A DNA stretch of 64,000 bases, from NCBI GenBank assembly GCA_902616595.1, contig CACMTJ010000002.1, forward strand, positions 46,706 to 110,705. Direction: 5' to 3'. The stretch comes from an uncultured Prochlorococcus sp. (lineage in GTDB: Bacteria > Cyanobacteriota > Cyanobacteriia > PCC-6307 > Cyanobiaceae). A program made the translations under genes and the position numbers. This document shows, in pieces, positions 35,901 through 44,042 of this stretch (its first letter is position 1; each line of letters starts with the position of its first letter). A model generated the notes under the pieces. The model saw nothing but the letters and a program-made list of their open reading frames with translations. It did no database searches and had not been told where the DNA came from.

Positions 35901-36131
35901 ATGTCCAGTAATGCTGAAAAGCTTTATAACTTTATAGCCAACGATTCCAAAAAGAAACAAAGTCTGTTTATGACAGCATTAACAAATCCCAAAAAAGCCT
36001 TAGATAAAATATGCGATATTGGCAATGAGTTAAATATTTCTGTGACTAAAGAAGAGGTTATTGAATATTTGAGTACTATTGATGATGAGGCAACTAAAAT
36101 GTGGTTAATCAAGGCTCGAGGAGGTCTTTAG
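35901..36131 (+). CDS. Nif11-like small protein, 76 aa
   Basis: A 76-residue protein. The first 60 residues follow the Nif11 leader fold in order: M-S-S-N-A-E-K-L-Y-N-F-I, then a helix ending in L-F-M-T-A-L-T-N-P-K-K-A-L, then I-G-N-E-L-N-I-S-V-T-K-E-E-V-I. Nif11 domains serve as leader peptides of ribosomally made, modified peptides in marine cyanobacteria, or as stand-alone proteins of unknown role. The C-terminus is K-A-R-G-G-L, so there is a double glycine but no core peptide after it. No lanthionine synthetase or peptidase-exporter is in the window. I judge the Nif11 relation moderately likely. Confidence 0.55.
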   Translation: MSSNAEKLYNFIANDSKKKQSLFMTALTNPKKALDKICDIGNELNISVTKEEVIEYLSTIDDEATKMWLIKARGGL

Positions 36132-36285
36132 GAATAGGTTTCGAATAATTATTATTTGGATTAGGAATAGGTTTTATTCTTTTGTTGTAGCCACCTCCAC
36201 CAGCTAAAGTCCAAAAAAACCAATAACTTGGAATTGCAAGAGCTGCAGCTATGAAAATCACTACAATTTGTTCTATTCTTTTCAT
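36109..36285 (-). CDS. Small membrane protein, 58 aa, function unknown
   Basis: The frame runs from ATG 36285 to TGA at 36109-36111. Residues 5-28 form one hydrophobic span (V-V-I-F-I-A-A-A-L-A-I-P-S-Y-W-F-F-W), followed by G-G-G-G-Y-N-K-R-I and a proline- and asparagine-rich tail. The span plus a basic turn fits a single-pass membrane microprotein. It overlaps the 3' end of the Nif11-like gene by 23 bases in the opposite direction. It is divergent from the ABC-F gene, with 72 bases between the starts. Confidence 0.6.
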   Translation of the reverse strand: MKRIEQIVVIFIAAALAIPSYWFFWTLAGGGGYNKRIKPIPNPNNNYSKPIPKDLLEP

Positions 36286-36357
36286 GATTTAATTTTATTC
36301 CACAAAATATTTTTTAGTAAATAAGCCACAGATTTTGTAAATTCTATTTTTAAAACA

Positions 36358-37983
36358 GTGATTAGATTTGAAGGTGTAAGCAAAATTTATTCGACACATG
36401 TTGTTTTAAAAAATATTAGTTGGGAGATTAAGAAAGGAGAGAAAGTTGGCTTAGTTGGTTCTAATGGTGCAGGTAAATCAACCCAATTTAAGATTTTAAT
36501 TGGAGATGAAGAGCAAACAAGTGGAACTATCATCAAAGAGGGAAATCCTAAAATTGCCCATTTAAAGCAAGAGTTTGATTGTAATTTGAATTTTTCAGTG
36601 AGACAGGAATTAGAAAGTTCTTTTAAAGATATACAAATTGTTGCCATTAAACTTTTAGAAATTGAGAATAAAATGAAATCGTTGGATATAAAAAAAAATT
36701 CCGATGAACTTGAAATATTTGTAAATCAACTCGCAAAATATCAAGCAAAATTTGAAGCTTTAGGTGGTTATCAAATGCAATCTGATGTAGAAAAAATATT
36801 ACCAAAATTAGGCTTTTCTATAGAAGATGCCGATAAATTAGTTGGCAATTTCTCAGGTGGCTGGCAGATGAAAGTTGCACTTGGAAAAATAATCTTACAA
36901 AAACCTGATTTACTTTTACTGGATGAACCAACTAATCATTTAGATTTAGAAACTATTCTTTGGTTAGAAGAATATTTATCATCGCTTAAAATTGCAGTTA
37001 TAATTATCAGCCATGATAGATATTTCTTAGATAAATTATGTAAAAAAATAATTTTTGTAGATAGAGGAAAATCTGAAACATACAATGGGAACTATTCTTT
37101 TTTTGTCGAACAGAAATCTTTGAATGAAGAATCACAAAAAAAGGCATATCAATTACAACAAAAAGAAATTGAGTTACAGAAGAGGTATATAGATAGATTT
37201 AGAGCTAGTGCAACTAGAAGTTCTCAAGCAAAGAGTAGAGAAAAACAATTAAAAAAGATCACTAAAATTGAGGCGCCCATAGCTCAATCAAAAAGTCCTG
37301 TTTTTAATTTTCCAGAGTGCCCTCGCTCAGGAAAATTAGTTCTAAATATCAAAAATTTGTCTCATAGTTTCGAGGATAAAATTCTTTTTTTAGATATTAA
37401 TTTAAAGATTTCTTCCGGAGAGAAAATAGCAATATTGGGACCTAATGGCTGCGGCAAATCTACATTGCTTAAAATTATTATGAAAAAAATATCTCCTGAA
37501 ATTGGAGAAATTAATCTTGGTAAACATAATATAATTACTAGTTATTATGAACAGAATCAGGCTGAAGCACTTTCACTTGAAGAAAGGGTTATTGATTTAG
37601 TATGTAATAAGTCTCCAGAATGGTCCCAAAAAAAAGTTAGAACATTTTTAGGGGGTTTTGGCTTTCAGAATGAAACTGTTTTTAAATATATTAAACAACT
37701 CAGTGGGGGAGAAAAGGCGAGATTAGCATTAGCAGTCATGATTATTAATCCTAGTAATTTCCTTCTTTTGGACGAACCCACTAATCATTTGGATTTGCAA
37801 TCTAAGGAAAACTTAGAATTAGCAATTAATAATTATAAAGGTTCATTATTAGTCATTTCTCATGATCGGTATTTTATTTCAAAGGTTGCAAATAGAATTA
37901 TTGAAATTAAAGATTCAAAGTTATTTGCATATGATGGTAATTACGAATATTTTTTAGAAAAAACTCAAAGCCAAAAAATTTGA
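36358..37983 (+). CDS. ABC-F family ATPase
   Basis: A 541-residue protein with two ABC cassettes and no membrane spans. Cassette 1 has Walker A G-S-N-G-A-G-K-S-T, signature F-S-G-G-W-Q-M-K and L-L-L-D-E-P-T-N-H-L-D. Cassette 2 has [18 protein letters not shown] and the same L-L-L-D-E-P-T-N-H-L-D. The interdomain linker (about 255-320) is basic and helical, as in translational ABC-F factors that probe the ribosomal E site. The start is GTG 36358. The exact subfamily cannot be assigned by eye. Confidence 0.93.
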   Translation: MIRFEGVSKIYSTHVVLKNISWEIKKGEKVGLVGSNGAGKSTQFKILIGDEEQTSGTIIKEGNPKIAHLKQEFDCNLNFSVRQELESSFKDIQIVAIKLLEIENKMKSLDIKKNSDELEIFVNQLAKYQAKFEALGGYQMQSDVEKILPKLGFSIEDADKLVGNFSGGWQMKVALGKIILQKPDLLLLDEPTNHLDLETILWLEEYLSSLKIAVIIISHDRYFLDKLCKKIIFVDRGKSETYNGNYSFFVEQKSLNEESQKKAYQLQQKEIELQKRYIDRFRASATRSSQAKSREKQLKKITKIEAPIAQSKSPVFNFPECPRSGKLVLNIKNLSHSFEDKILFLDINLKISSGEKIAILGPNGCGKSTLLKIIMKKISPEIGEINLGKHNIITSYYEQNQAEALSLEERVIDLVCNKSPEWSQKKVRTFLGGFGFQNETVFKYIKQLSGGEKARLALAVMIINPSNFLLLDEPTNHLDLQSKENLELAINNYKGSLLVISHDRYFISKVANRIIEIKDSKLFAYDGNYEYFLEKTQSQKI

Positions 37984-38094
37984 TTAATTTTATTAAAATT
38001 TACAATTGGCTAAGTAAGATCACTCATTTATCTTTACATAGTTTACCGTCCTTGATTAATCTTAAAAATACAAAAATAGTTTTTAATAATTTAC

Positions 38095-38238
38095 ATGAAA
38101 AATTACGATCTCCAAGAAAAAAATTTTCAAATTTCTGATCCTATTGAAAGTTATTTTGAATGCATTACTTCCTGCGATATAAGGGATGGTAGATGTATTT
38201 CTAGATGTGTGGAAATACTTAAACGGAATGACAATTAA
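38095..38238 (+). CDS. Four-cysteine microprotein, 47 aa
   Basis: An open frame of 47 codons from ATG 38095 to TAA 38238. The acidic N-terminus leads to F-E-C-I-T-S-C-D-I-R-D-G-R-C-I-S-R-C-V-E-I-L-K, with cysteines at 23, 27, 34 and 38 (C-x3-C-x6-C-x3-C). The spacing suggests a helical hairpin that binds a metal or forms two disulfides. I believe similar short proteins with a C-I-T-S-C-D pattern occur across cyanobacteria, but no function is known to me. It ends 5 bases from the convergent htrA gene. Confidence 0.7.
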   Translation: MKNYDLQEKNFQISDPIESYFECITSCDIRDGRCISRCVEILKRNDN

Positions 38239-38243
38239 ATTGT

Positions 38244-39365
38244 TTAGTTATTTTGTATATTAGTAATATCAGTTGGTCTTACTTTTAATTTAATCAATTT
38301 ATTTTTACGCTTCAATAATATATTTACTTTTTTTTCGATACCATTTTTACTAATTTGTTCTATTACGTCTGATGCTGTTTCAATATCTTTATTGCCTATT
38401 TTAATTAAAATATCATCTATCTTGATTCCACTTTTTTCAGCTGGACTGTTCGGTACTACATATCCAACTTTTACGATATTATTTTTTCTTTCATAAATAT
38501 TTTCTTCTATTAGGCTAATTCCAATCATAGGATGTATTACTTTCCCATTGTTTAAAAGTTGATAGGCAATTTCCTTAGCTTTATTAATTGGAATTGCGAA
38601 ACTCAAACCGGCTCCTGGGCCTGATCTTATCAACGTATTAATACCAATTACCTCTCCATCGCTATTCAACAGTGGACCTCCAGAATTGCCAGGATTAATA
38701 GCAGCGTCTGTTTGTATTAGTTCAAGTTTTTTATCATATATTCCTAATTGAGTTACGTTTCTATTAAGGTTACTAATAATACCAAGCGTTACTGTGTTTT
38801 CCAGTCCGAATGGATTTCCAACTGCTATAGCCCAATCACCAACTTTAATCTTTGCAGAATCGCCCAATTTTGCTTTTGGCCATGGCCCTTTCCCTTCAAT
38901 CTTTAGCACAGCTAAATCAGTAAAAGAGTCTTGACCTATCAGTTTAGCGTTTATTTTTGCGCCATTTGTTAAACCTACAATTACCTTATCTGATCCATTC
39001 ACTACATGAGCATTGGTCATTACAAGTCCATCTGCAAATATAAATCCACTGCCTTGGTTTTGCTCTATCCTTGGTCGATTTTCGTTAGGCAAATCTAATC
39101 CAAAAAATCTTTCAAAATATGGGTCTAGAAATGGTTGAGAATTTCTTGAAAAATTTCTTTTTTTAATATATCTTTGGGTATCAATTGTTACTACAGCTGC
39201 ACCGGTTCTTTCAACAGCTTTAGTTATGAAAGATTTGTTTGAAAATAAACTAACTTCATTAATTTTTGGTTTGCTTAATGGTTGGGATATTACTTTGGCA
39301 GGATAGGTAATTCCAACTGGAATTAGTGAGACGATTAGTAATAGCTTTTGGATGTATTTTTTCAA
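38244..39365 (-). CDS. HtrA/Deg family serine protease with one PDZ domain
   Basis: A 373-residue protein with an N-terminal signal or anchor (residues 1-27, basic start then hydrophobic). The trypsin-like domain has the triad His120 (T-N-A-H-V-V), Asp150 (T-D-L-A-V-L) and Ser228 (G-N-S-G-G-P-L). One PDZ domain follows (about 275-365), beginning I-G-I-S-L-I-E-E. Cyanobacterial HhoA, HhoB and HtrA have this layout and handle damaged periplasmic or thylakoid-lumen proteins; I cannot tell which paralog this is. A 171-base intergenic region separates it from the divergent DUF2973 gene. Confidence 0.93.
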   Translation of the reverse strand: MKKYIQKLLLIVSLIPVGITYPAKVISQPLSKPKINEVSLFSNKSFITKAVERTGAAVVTIDTQRYIKKRNFSRNSQPFLDPYFERFFGLDLPNENRPRIEQNQGSGFIFADGLVMTNAHVVNGSDKVIVGLTNGAKINAKLIGQDSFTDLAVLKIEGKGPWPKAKLGDSAKIKVGDWAIAVGNPFGLENTVTLGIISNLNRNVTQLGIYDKKLELIQTDAAINPGNSGGPLLNSDGEVIGINTLIRSGPGAGLSFAIPINKAKEIAYQLLNNGKVIHPMIGISLIEENIYERKNNIVKVGYVVPNSPAEKSGIKIDDILIKIGNKDIETASDVIEQISKNGIEKKVNILLKRKNKLIKLKVRPTDITNIQNN

Positions 39366-39536
39366 TTTTGATTTTTTTATGTTCTTCGAGAGATCAAATC
39401 CACCTACAAGTGTAATCTAAATATAACTAGAAATTTAATTAATTGAATTTAGGGATAATTTAGTGACTTAAAATAGCTAAATTTCTTTTTTTCGGGCTAT
39501 GATGTTAATCATATAACAAACTAATTTATAAGTTCA

Positions 39537-39800
39537 ATGACTATTCTTTTTCCAATAATATATTCTGCGGCTTTAACTTATTTAGTGTGGAAAGCTTTTA
39601 AAGTAATGTCTAATGGCTGGGGTTTATCCGATAATAAAAATAAACGTATAAGTACTTCCAGTTTTCAACAAAAAAAGTACACAATACATCCAGAACTTTT
39701 AGATAAGTCAGGTAACATAACAGAAGAGGAGTTATTAACAGTAAGATTTTCGAATGATAATGACTCTACATTAGAAGAAAAAGGTTCAACAACTGATTAA
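39537..39800 (+). CDS. DUF2973 family small membrane protein
   Basis: An 87-residue protein with one N-terminal membrane span (residues 3-22; I-I-Y-S-A-A-L-T-Y-L-V-W) and a polar tail. The tail has the DUF2973 hallmark Y-T-I-H-P-E-L-L-D-K-S-G-N-I-T-E-E-E-L-L, restricted to cyanobacteria. No function is established. It is 24 bases upstream of the next gene on the same strand and probably co-transcribed. Confidence 0.8.
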   Translation: MTILFPIIYSAALTYLVWKAFKVMSNGWGLSDNKNKRISTSSFQQKKYTIHPELLDKSGNITEEELLTVRFSNDNDSTLEEKGSTTD

Positions 39801-39824
39801 TCAAAATACATCTAAGGAAAAAAA

Positions 39825-40208
39825 TTGAAATTAAGAACAAAAATTGTTTCAGCGGTAATAAGATCCCTCAAATTGCCGCCAAGGTTTCGTTTAAAAATTG
39901 TTAAAGAAGATCCAGTGAGACTTGAACTAAGTCTTACCCCTTCATACGGGAAAAAACCAATTATTGTTGGTATAGTTGAATCTTTAGACTTAGTCGCGCG
40001 AAGAGATAGAGAAGGTAGACTCCCTCGAGATCTTCAAGGGACTTGGGACTGGACTGTAAGGCATGGAAAAGTTAGTACTGGAGGTTGGAATCCTATGTTA
40101 AAAGAAGCACTGCAAACAATGTTTGATACAGGATTGCCAGCAATTGTATACGAGGAATTAACTGGAGATGAGTATCGACCTGTTGATGGTGTAAGACATG
40201 TTAAATAA
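39825..40208 (+). CDS. Conserved cyanobacterial hypothetical protein, 127 aa
   Basis: A basic, soluble protein from TTG 39825, with an A-A-G-G-A-A site just upstream; no in-frame ATG precedes the conserved part. It is strand-rich and contains P-S-Y-G-K-K-P, the central R-R-D-R-E-G-R-L-P-R-D-L-Q-G-T-W-D-W and C-terminal Y-R-P-V-D-G-V-R-H-V. I do not know a named fold. It follows the DUF2973 gene and precedes the HLIP gene. Confidence 0.7.
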   Translation: MKLRTKIVSAVIRSLKLPPRFRLKIVKEDPVRLELSLTPSYGKKPIIVGIVESLDLVARRDREGRLPRDLQGTWDWTVRHGKVSTGGWNPMLKEALQTMFDTGLPAIVYEELTGDEYRPVDGVRHVK

Positions 40209-40277
40209 ATAATTTATTATTTTTCATAAAATCTTCCTTAAAACGTTAAACTAACTTAATAGATTACTTAGTTAATT

Positions 40278-40424
40278 ATGAATCAAGACAATCAACCAAG
40301 ATTTGGCTTTGTAAATTTTGCAGAAACTTGGAATGGCCGTATGGCAATGATGGGTATTTTGATTGGACTTGGTACTGAATTAATTACTGGACAAAGTATT
40401 CTTCGACAAATTGGAATAGGTTAG
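40278..40424 (+). CDS. hli: High-light-inducible protein (minimal HLIP), 48 aa
   Basis: A 48-residue protein from ATG 40278. It has F-G-F-V-N-F-A-E-T-W-N-G-R-M-A-M-M-G, the chlorophyll-binding helix signature E-x-x-N-G-R-x-A-M-x-G, and the hydrophobic helix ends in L-G-T-E-L-I-T-G-Q. This is the compact single-helix HLIP form that protects photosystems during light stress. It sits 69 bases after the preceding gene and may have its own promoter. Confidence 0.93.
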   Translation: MNQDNQPRFGFVNFAETWNGRMAMMGILIGLGTELITGQSILRQIGIG

Positions 40425-40428
40425 TATT

Positions 40429-40770
40429 TTATTTAATTTCTTCTGCCTTCACATCAATGGTACTTTCACTAGGCTTTTTATCTAATTGATTGTTCTTATT
40501 TATATTCTCTAAATCTGCACCGCAATTCATACAGGTTTCACTTAAGCCTAATGATATTACCCCACAATTACTGCATGTATTGATTTTAGATTTGTAAGAG
40601 TTAAAACCCATAAATACTAAAACTAATAATAGAAGAGGAATTAAAAATAAAATAAGTAGAATATTGCCAACAAAGCTAATGAAAAAGTTAAATCCAAAAA
40701 TTGGGATAACTATAAGTATGATTAATGAGTAGGTAAGAAGACTTTTATTAGCTTTAAGAAAATAATTCAC
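40429..40770 (-). CDS. Membrane protein with zinc-ribbon motif, 113 aa
   Basis: Two hydrophobic spans occupy about residues 11-32 and 34-54. They are followed by C-S-N-C and C-M-N-C separated by 10 residues (C-x2-C-x10-C-x2-C), a rubredoxin-like zinc ribbon. The tail is acidic, with D-V-K-A-E-E-I-K at the end. The start is GTG 40770. The gene is 11 bases downstream of the BrkB-like gene. No named family recognised. Confidence 0.65.
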   Translation of the reverse strand: MNYFLKANKSLLTYSLIILIVIPIFGFNFFISFVGNILLILFLIPLLLLVLVFMGFNSYKSKINTCSNCGVISLGLSETCMNCGADLENINKNNQLDKKPSESTIDVKAEEIK

Positions 40771-40781
40771 CTTATTTATCC

Positions 40782-41696
40782 TTATCTATAATTTCTGTTT
40801 TTATTTTCTAAAGTCATACTAGCAATTACTACGCTCCAACACTGTCCAAAATATAAAATCACTCCTAATAACCATACCCACAAAGTAAGTACTAGAAAAC
40901 CTCCAATAAAACCGTATGCTTGAAATCTTACTCCAAGTGAGAGAATACTTTTACTTACTGCTAGGTTCAAAGTGGTTAGGCCAATTCCAATAAGAAAAGA
41001 TCCAGGTAACAGTGGTTTCAGTGGAACTCTTCTACTGGGTAAAAGTGCTTGTAATAAAAGAGCCATTAAAGAAAAGCCAATTAGCGGTATTGCAAACTGA
41101 CCAACTTGTAATAAAGGTAACTTTAATAATAAATCAGAAATAAAATTATTAGATTTTGAAAGATTTTCTAAAACGTTACTTGGGATCATCCTAAGATTTA
41201 CACTAATTTGATCTAGTACCATTAAAAAACCAATAAAGAATACTATTAAAAAGGCTTCAACTCTATTTCGGAGAAACTTCGAAGCTTGCACTCTCCAAGC
41301 AGCATTAACTTTTTTTGAAGGAATTTCGTCCTCCCAAAGCCTATCCGAACCTCTTTGAAGAGATAGATATGCATTTCCTGCTGTAAATAGCAGAAACATA
41401 GCCCCAAGAATTCCTGCTCCAAAACCTTGATCTATCAAATTAAATAATGTTGTCTCTACTAACTCAACTACTGAAGGAGGTAAAAGCTGAGCGGCAATGG
41501 CAATTATTTGTTGGTCTAATCCTTCTTGTTTTCCAAGGAACCATGAAGCTATTGAAAGAGAAATTAGAAGGATGGGAAAAAAAGATTGAAGTGTATAGTA
41601 TGCAAATGCAGCGCTTAAATCAACACAATCTGATTTGCTCCATCGCTCACAAGCTCCCCATAAACTTTTAAGTATCCATTTTGAACTTCTCTGCAT
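40782..41696 (-). CDS. YihY/BrkB family membrane protein
   Basis: A 304-residue protein. I use ATG 41696; a TTG at 41711 would add five residues. Six hydrophobic helices are visible, with the family hallmarks A-A-F-A-Y-Y-T-L-Q-S-F-F-P near the N-terminus and Y-G-F-I-G-G-F-L-V-L-T-L-W-V-W near the C-terminus. Members were once called RNase BN in error. Their role is unsettled. It is probably in one transcript with the zinc-ribbon membrane protein. Confidence 0.88.
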   Translation of the reverse strand: MQRSSKWILKSLWGACERWSKSDCVDLSAAFAYYTLQSFFPILLISLSIASWFLGKQEGLDQQIIAIAAQLLPPSVVELVETTLFNLIDQGFGAGILGAMFLLFTAGNAYLSLQRGSDRLWEDEIPSKKVNAAWRVQASKFLRNRVEAFLIVFFIGFLMVLDQISVNLRMIPSNVLENLSKSNNFISDLLLKLPLLQVGQFAIPLIGFSLMALLLQALLPSRRVPLKPLLPGSFLIGIGLTTLNLAVSKSILSLGVRFQAYGFIGGFLVLTLWVWLLGVILYFGQCWSVVIASMTLENKNRNYR

Positions 41697-41786
41697 ATTA
41701 ATTTTCTTCAAATATTTATTTATTTACTTAATTTTTATTGTATCTAATTAATAAATTTTTCAAGCAATTTTTTATTTATGATGCAA

Positions 41787-42587
41787 CTATTTTGCTAATA
41801 ATAAATTGCCCCATGGCTTTAAAATTTCAAATTTTTCAATAGATCTACAAGCAATTAATGGAAAATTAACATCGCTCAAGTCTTCACCTGAAACTAAATT
41901 TAAAGGATCTGTTTCTAACCATTTTATAGAACAATTGAGTTCTTCTAATAGCAGCCAGGCTGCTGCAATATCCCATATCTTAGGGGTTGATTCTATTGCT
42001 CCAAAAGTTTGTCCCATCGCTACACTCGTAAGATTTAAACTCGAGACACCCAAGAGTCTGATTTTGCCAGGAAATACTGAGTTTGGTTTTTTTTGTAAAA
42101 TTTTTATTGATCTACTACATAAAGAAATGCATTCACTTTGACGATTATTTTGGCTAGGATCAATTTTCTTGTCATTTAACCAAACCCCTTTCCCTTTAAT
42201 GGATACAAACTTTTTTTTCAATGTAGGAATTATTAAAAAAGAAGATTGTGGTTTACCATCAACGAACCTTGCTACAGATATAGACCAGTAAGGTATACCT
42301 GCAGCAAAATTTGTTGTCCCATCGAGTGGATCGACCACCCAGTAAGCTTTTGAATTTGGAATTAATTTTTGCCCTTCTTCACTAAGAACGCCTTCACCAG
42401 GAGCTATTGAAGCTAAGCCATCTACGATTGTTTTGTCACTCCATAAATCACAACTTGTTAATAATGATCCATCTGCTTTATTGCTGGCGCTAATATTTCC
42501 AAAATCTTTTGTTTGACGTTGACTAACCAATTCAAATAAAGTATCTAATTCACGTAGTTGATTATTAGTTAAATTTGGTGGATTCAT
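41787..42587 (-). CDS. Inositol monophosphatase family protein
   Basis: A 266-residue protein. It has the metal-binding motif W-V-V-D-P-L-D-G-T-T-N-F and the second motif W-D-I-A-A-A-W-L-L-L. L-S-E-E-G follows the first third. Family members hydrolyse inositol phosphates, 3'-phosphoadenosine phosphate or related sugar phosphates; the substrate is not readable. I use ATG 42587, just after the tolC-like stop at 42590-42592; a TTG at 42602 would overlap that gene by 13 bases. Confidence 0.9.
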   Translation of the reverse strand: MNPPNLTNNQLRELDTLFELVSQRQTKDFGNISASNKADGSLLTSCDLWSDKTIVDGLASIAPGEGVLSEEGQKLIPNSKAYWVVDPLDGTTNFAAGIPYWSISVARFVDGKPQSSFLIIPTLKKKFVSIKGKGVWLNDKKIDPSQNNRQSECISLCSRSIKILQKKPNSVFPGKIRLLGVSSLNLTSVAMGQTFGAIESTPKIWDIAAAWLLLEELNCSIKWLETDPLNLVSGEDLSDVNFPLIACRSIEKFEILKPWGNLLLAK

Positions 42588-42589
42588 CT

Positions 42590-44017
42590 TTATATATTGC
42601 AAATAGAATCTTTATCCTTAATTTTAGTATTATTACTACCCAAACAATTTTTACTTTTATCAAGAAAAGTTAATCTTTCTAATTCATCTATATTTAGATT
42701 GTAATTATATATTGCATTAATATTTTTTGATTTCGCATTACTTAATTCACTTTGCCTAACAAGTACATCTTTTAGAGTTGATATTCCTACATCATATCTA
42801 AGTCTAGAAAGCCTTAAAGACTCTTTGCTAGATTCAATTTCTTTAAGAGAAGAGATTATTTTTTCTTCATTTAATTTAAGATTTAAATAGGCTTTACTAA
42901 TACTTGTGGTTAAAACATTTTTTAGATTTTCATAAGCATATTGTTCGGATTTTGCATCTGCTATTTTTGATTTGTAGGAGTTTTTATTTTGTCCGCCATC
43001 AAAAATACTCCATGCAAAATTTAGACTTATGGTATTTGTATAATTAGATCCAGATTTTTCAGAGTCGATATATGTTGCTAAAGAGTCACCTTTTGAAAAT
43101 GTACTGGTTAATGAATTACTTATATAGATATTTGGCTTATTTTGAGCTAGAAAGCTCTCTGCTTGGTTCTTTTTGATTGATTTTTGAAGAATAAGGTTTT
43201 TTAAGGAAAGATTTTTATCCAAACCCTCATTAATATTCTTATTCAATTTATGATTCCAAAACCCTATAAGATTTTGTTCTTTATTAGTTTCAAAACCTTC
43301 CTTAACATTAAGGATCTCTTGAAGAGAAATTTTGTTAATTTCATGTTCTATTTTTATTTCATTAAGTGATTGTTGATCTCGAGATAATTGAGCTTCTGCT
43401 TCAAGAACTTCAAATTTTGTACCAATTCCAGCATCTAGCTTCGCTTTAGCATTTTCTAAACTTGTAATTGATAAATCAAGTGTGAATTTTTTATTTTGAA
43501 TATCTTGATATGACTTTTTGTATTTGTGATATCTGATTCTTCCTTCTTGAATTAAATCTTTTTTCTTAATCTCATAATTATTTTCTGCAATTTTGTAATT
43601 TGTTTTGGCGATTTTAATTTCAGATCCTCTTAGCGGAGCAATTACATCCCATTTAATATTCAGGGAGGGATTAGCCGTAAATTGTGATGTTTTTAAAGTA
43701 GGTGAATTGCTATTGTACTTTTTACCTGCGACATATTGTGGTAACCCATTGGCTTGAAAATCTAAGGATGGGTATCTTTTGGCAATTTGACTGGAAAGAT
43801 TAAAGCTTGCAGAGGCTACTAGGTTTTGTAATGATTTTAATTCTTGATTATTTAATATAAGTTTTTCTATTTCTCGATAATCAACAAAAGTAATATTTGA
43901 TTTTTCTTCTAAAACATTATCAATGTAATCTTTTGTTTCGCTCGATAGAACATTAGAGGTATTCATACTTAGAGTAAGTGGCAATAATAAGAAAGTATTT
44001 ATTACTCTTCTAAGCAT
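42590..44017 (-). CDS. TolC family outer membrane efflux protein
   Basis: A 475-residue protein with an N-terminal signal (residues 1-25). It is dominated by long helical heptad-like segments in two similar halves, as in TolC/OMF (for example D-A-G-I-G-T-K-F-E-V-L-E-A-E in the first, and Y-D-V-G-I-S-T-L-K-D-V-L-V in the second). OMF trimers form an outer-membrane and periplasmic duct for type I secretion and efflux. No HlyD-like or RND partner is in the window, so it probably serves pumps encoded elsewhere. Confidence 0.9.
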   Translation of the reverse strand: MLRRVINTFLLLPLTLSMNTSNVLSSETKDYIDNVLEEKSNITFVDYREIEKLILNNQELKSLQNLVASASFNLSSQIAKRYPSLDFQANGLPQYVAGKKYNSNSPTLKTSQFTANPSLNIKWDVIAPLRGSEIKIAKTNYKIAENNYEIKKKDLIQEGRIRYHKYKKSYQDIQNKKFTLDLSITSLENAKAKLDAGIGTKFEVLEAEAQLSRDQQSLNEIKIEHEINKISLQEILNVKEGFETNKEQNLIGFWNHKLNKNINEGLDKNLSLKNLILQKSIKKNQAESFLAQNKPNIYISNSLTSTFSKGDSLATYIDSEKSGSNYTNTISLNFAWSIFDGGQNKNSYKSKIADAKSEQYAYENLKNVLTTSISKAYLNLKLNEEKIISSLKEIESSKESLRLSRLRYDVGISTLKDVLVRQSELSNAKSKNINAIYNYNLNIDELERLTFLDKSKNCLGSNNTKIKDKDSICNI

Positions 44018-44042
44018 GTTTTATAGTTTCGAAAATATTCGA

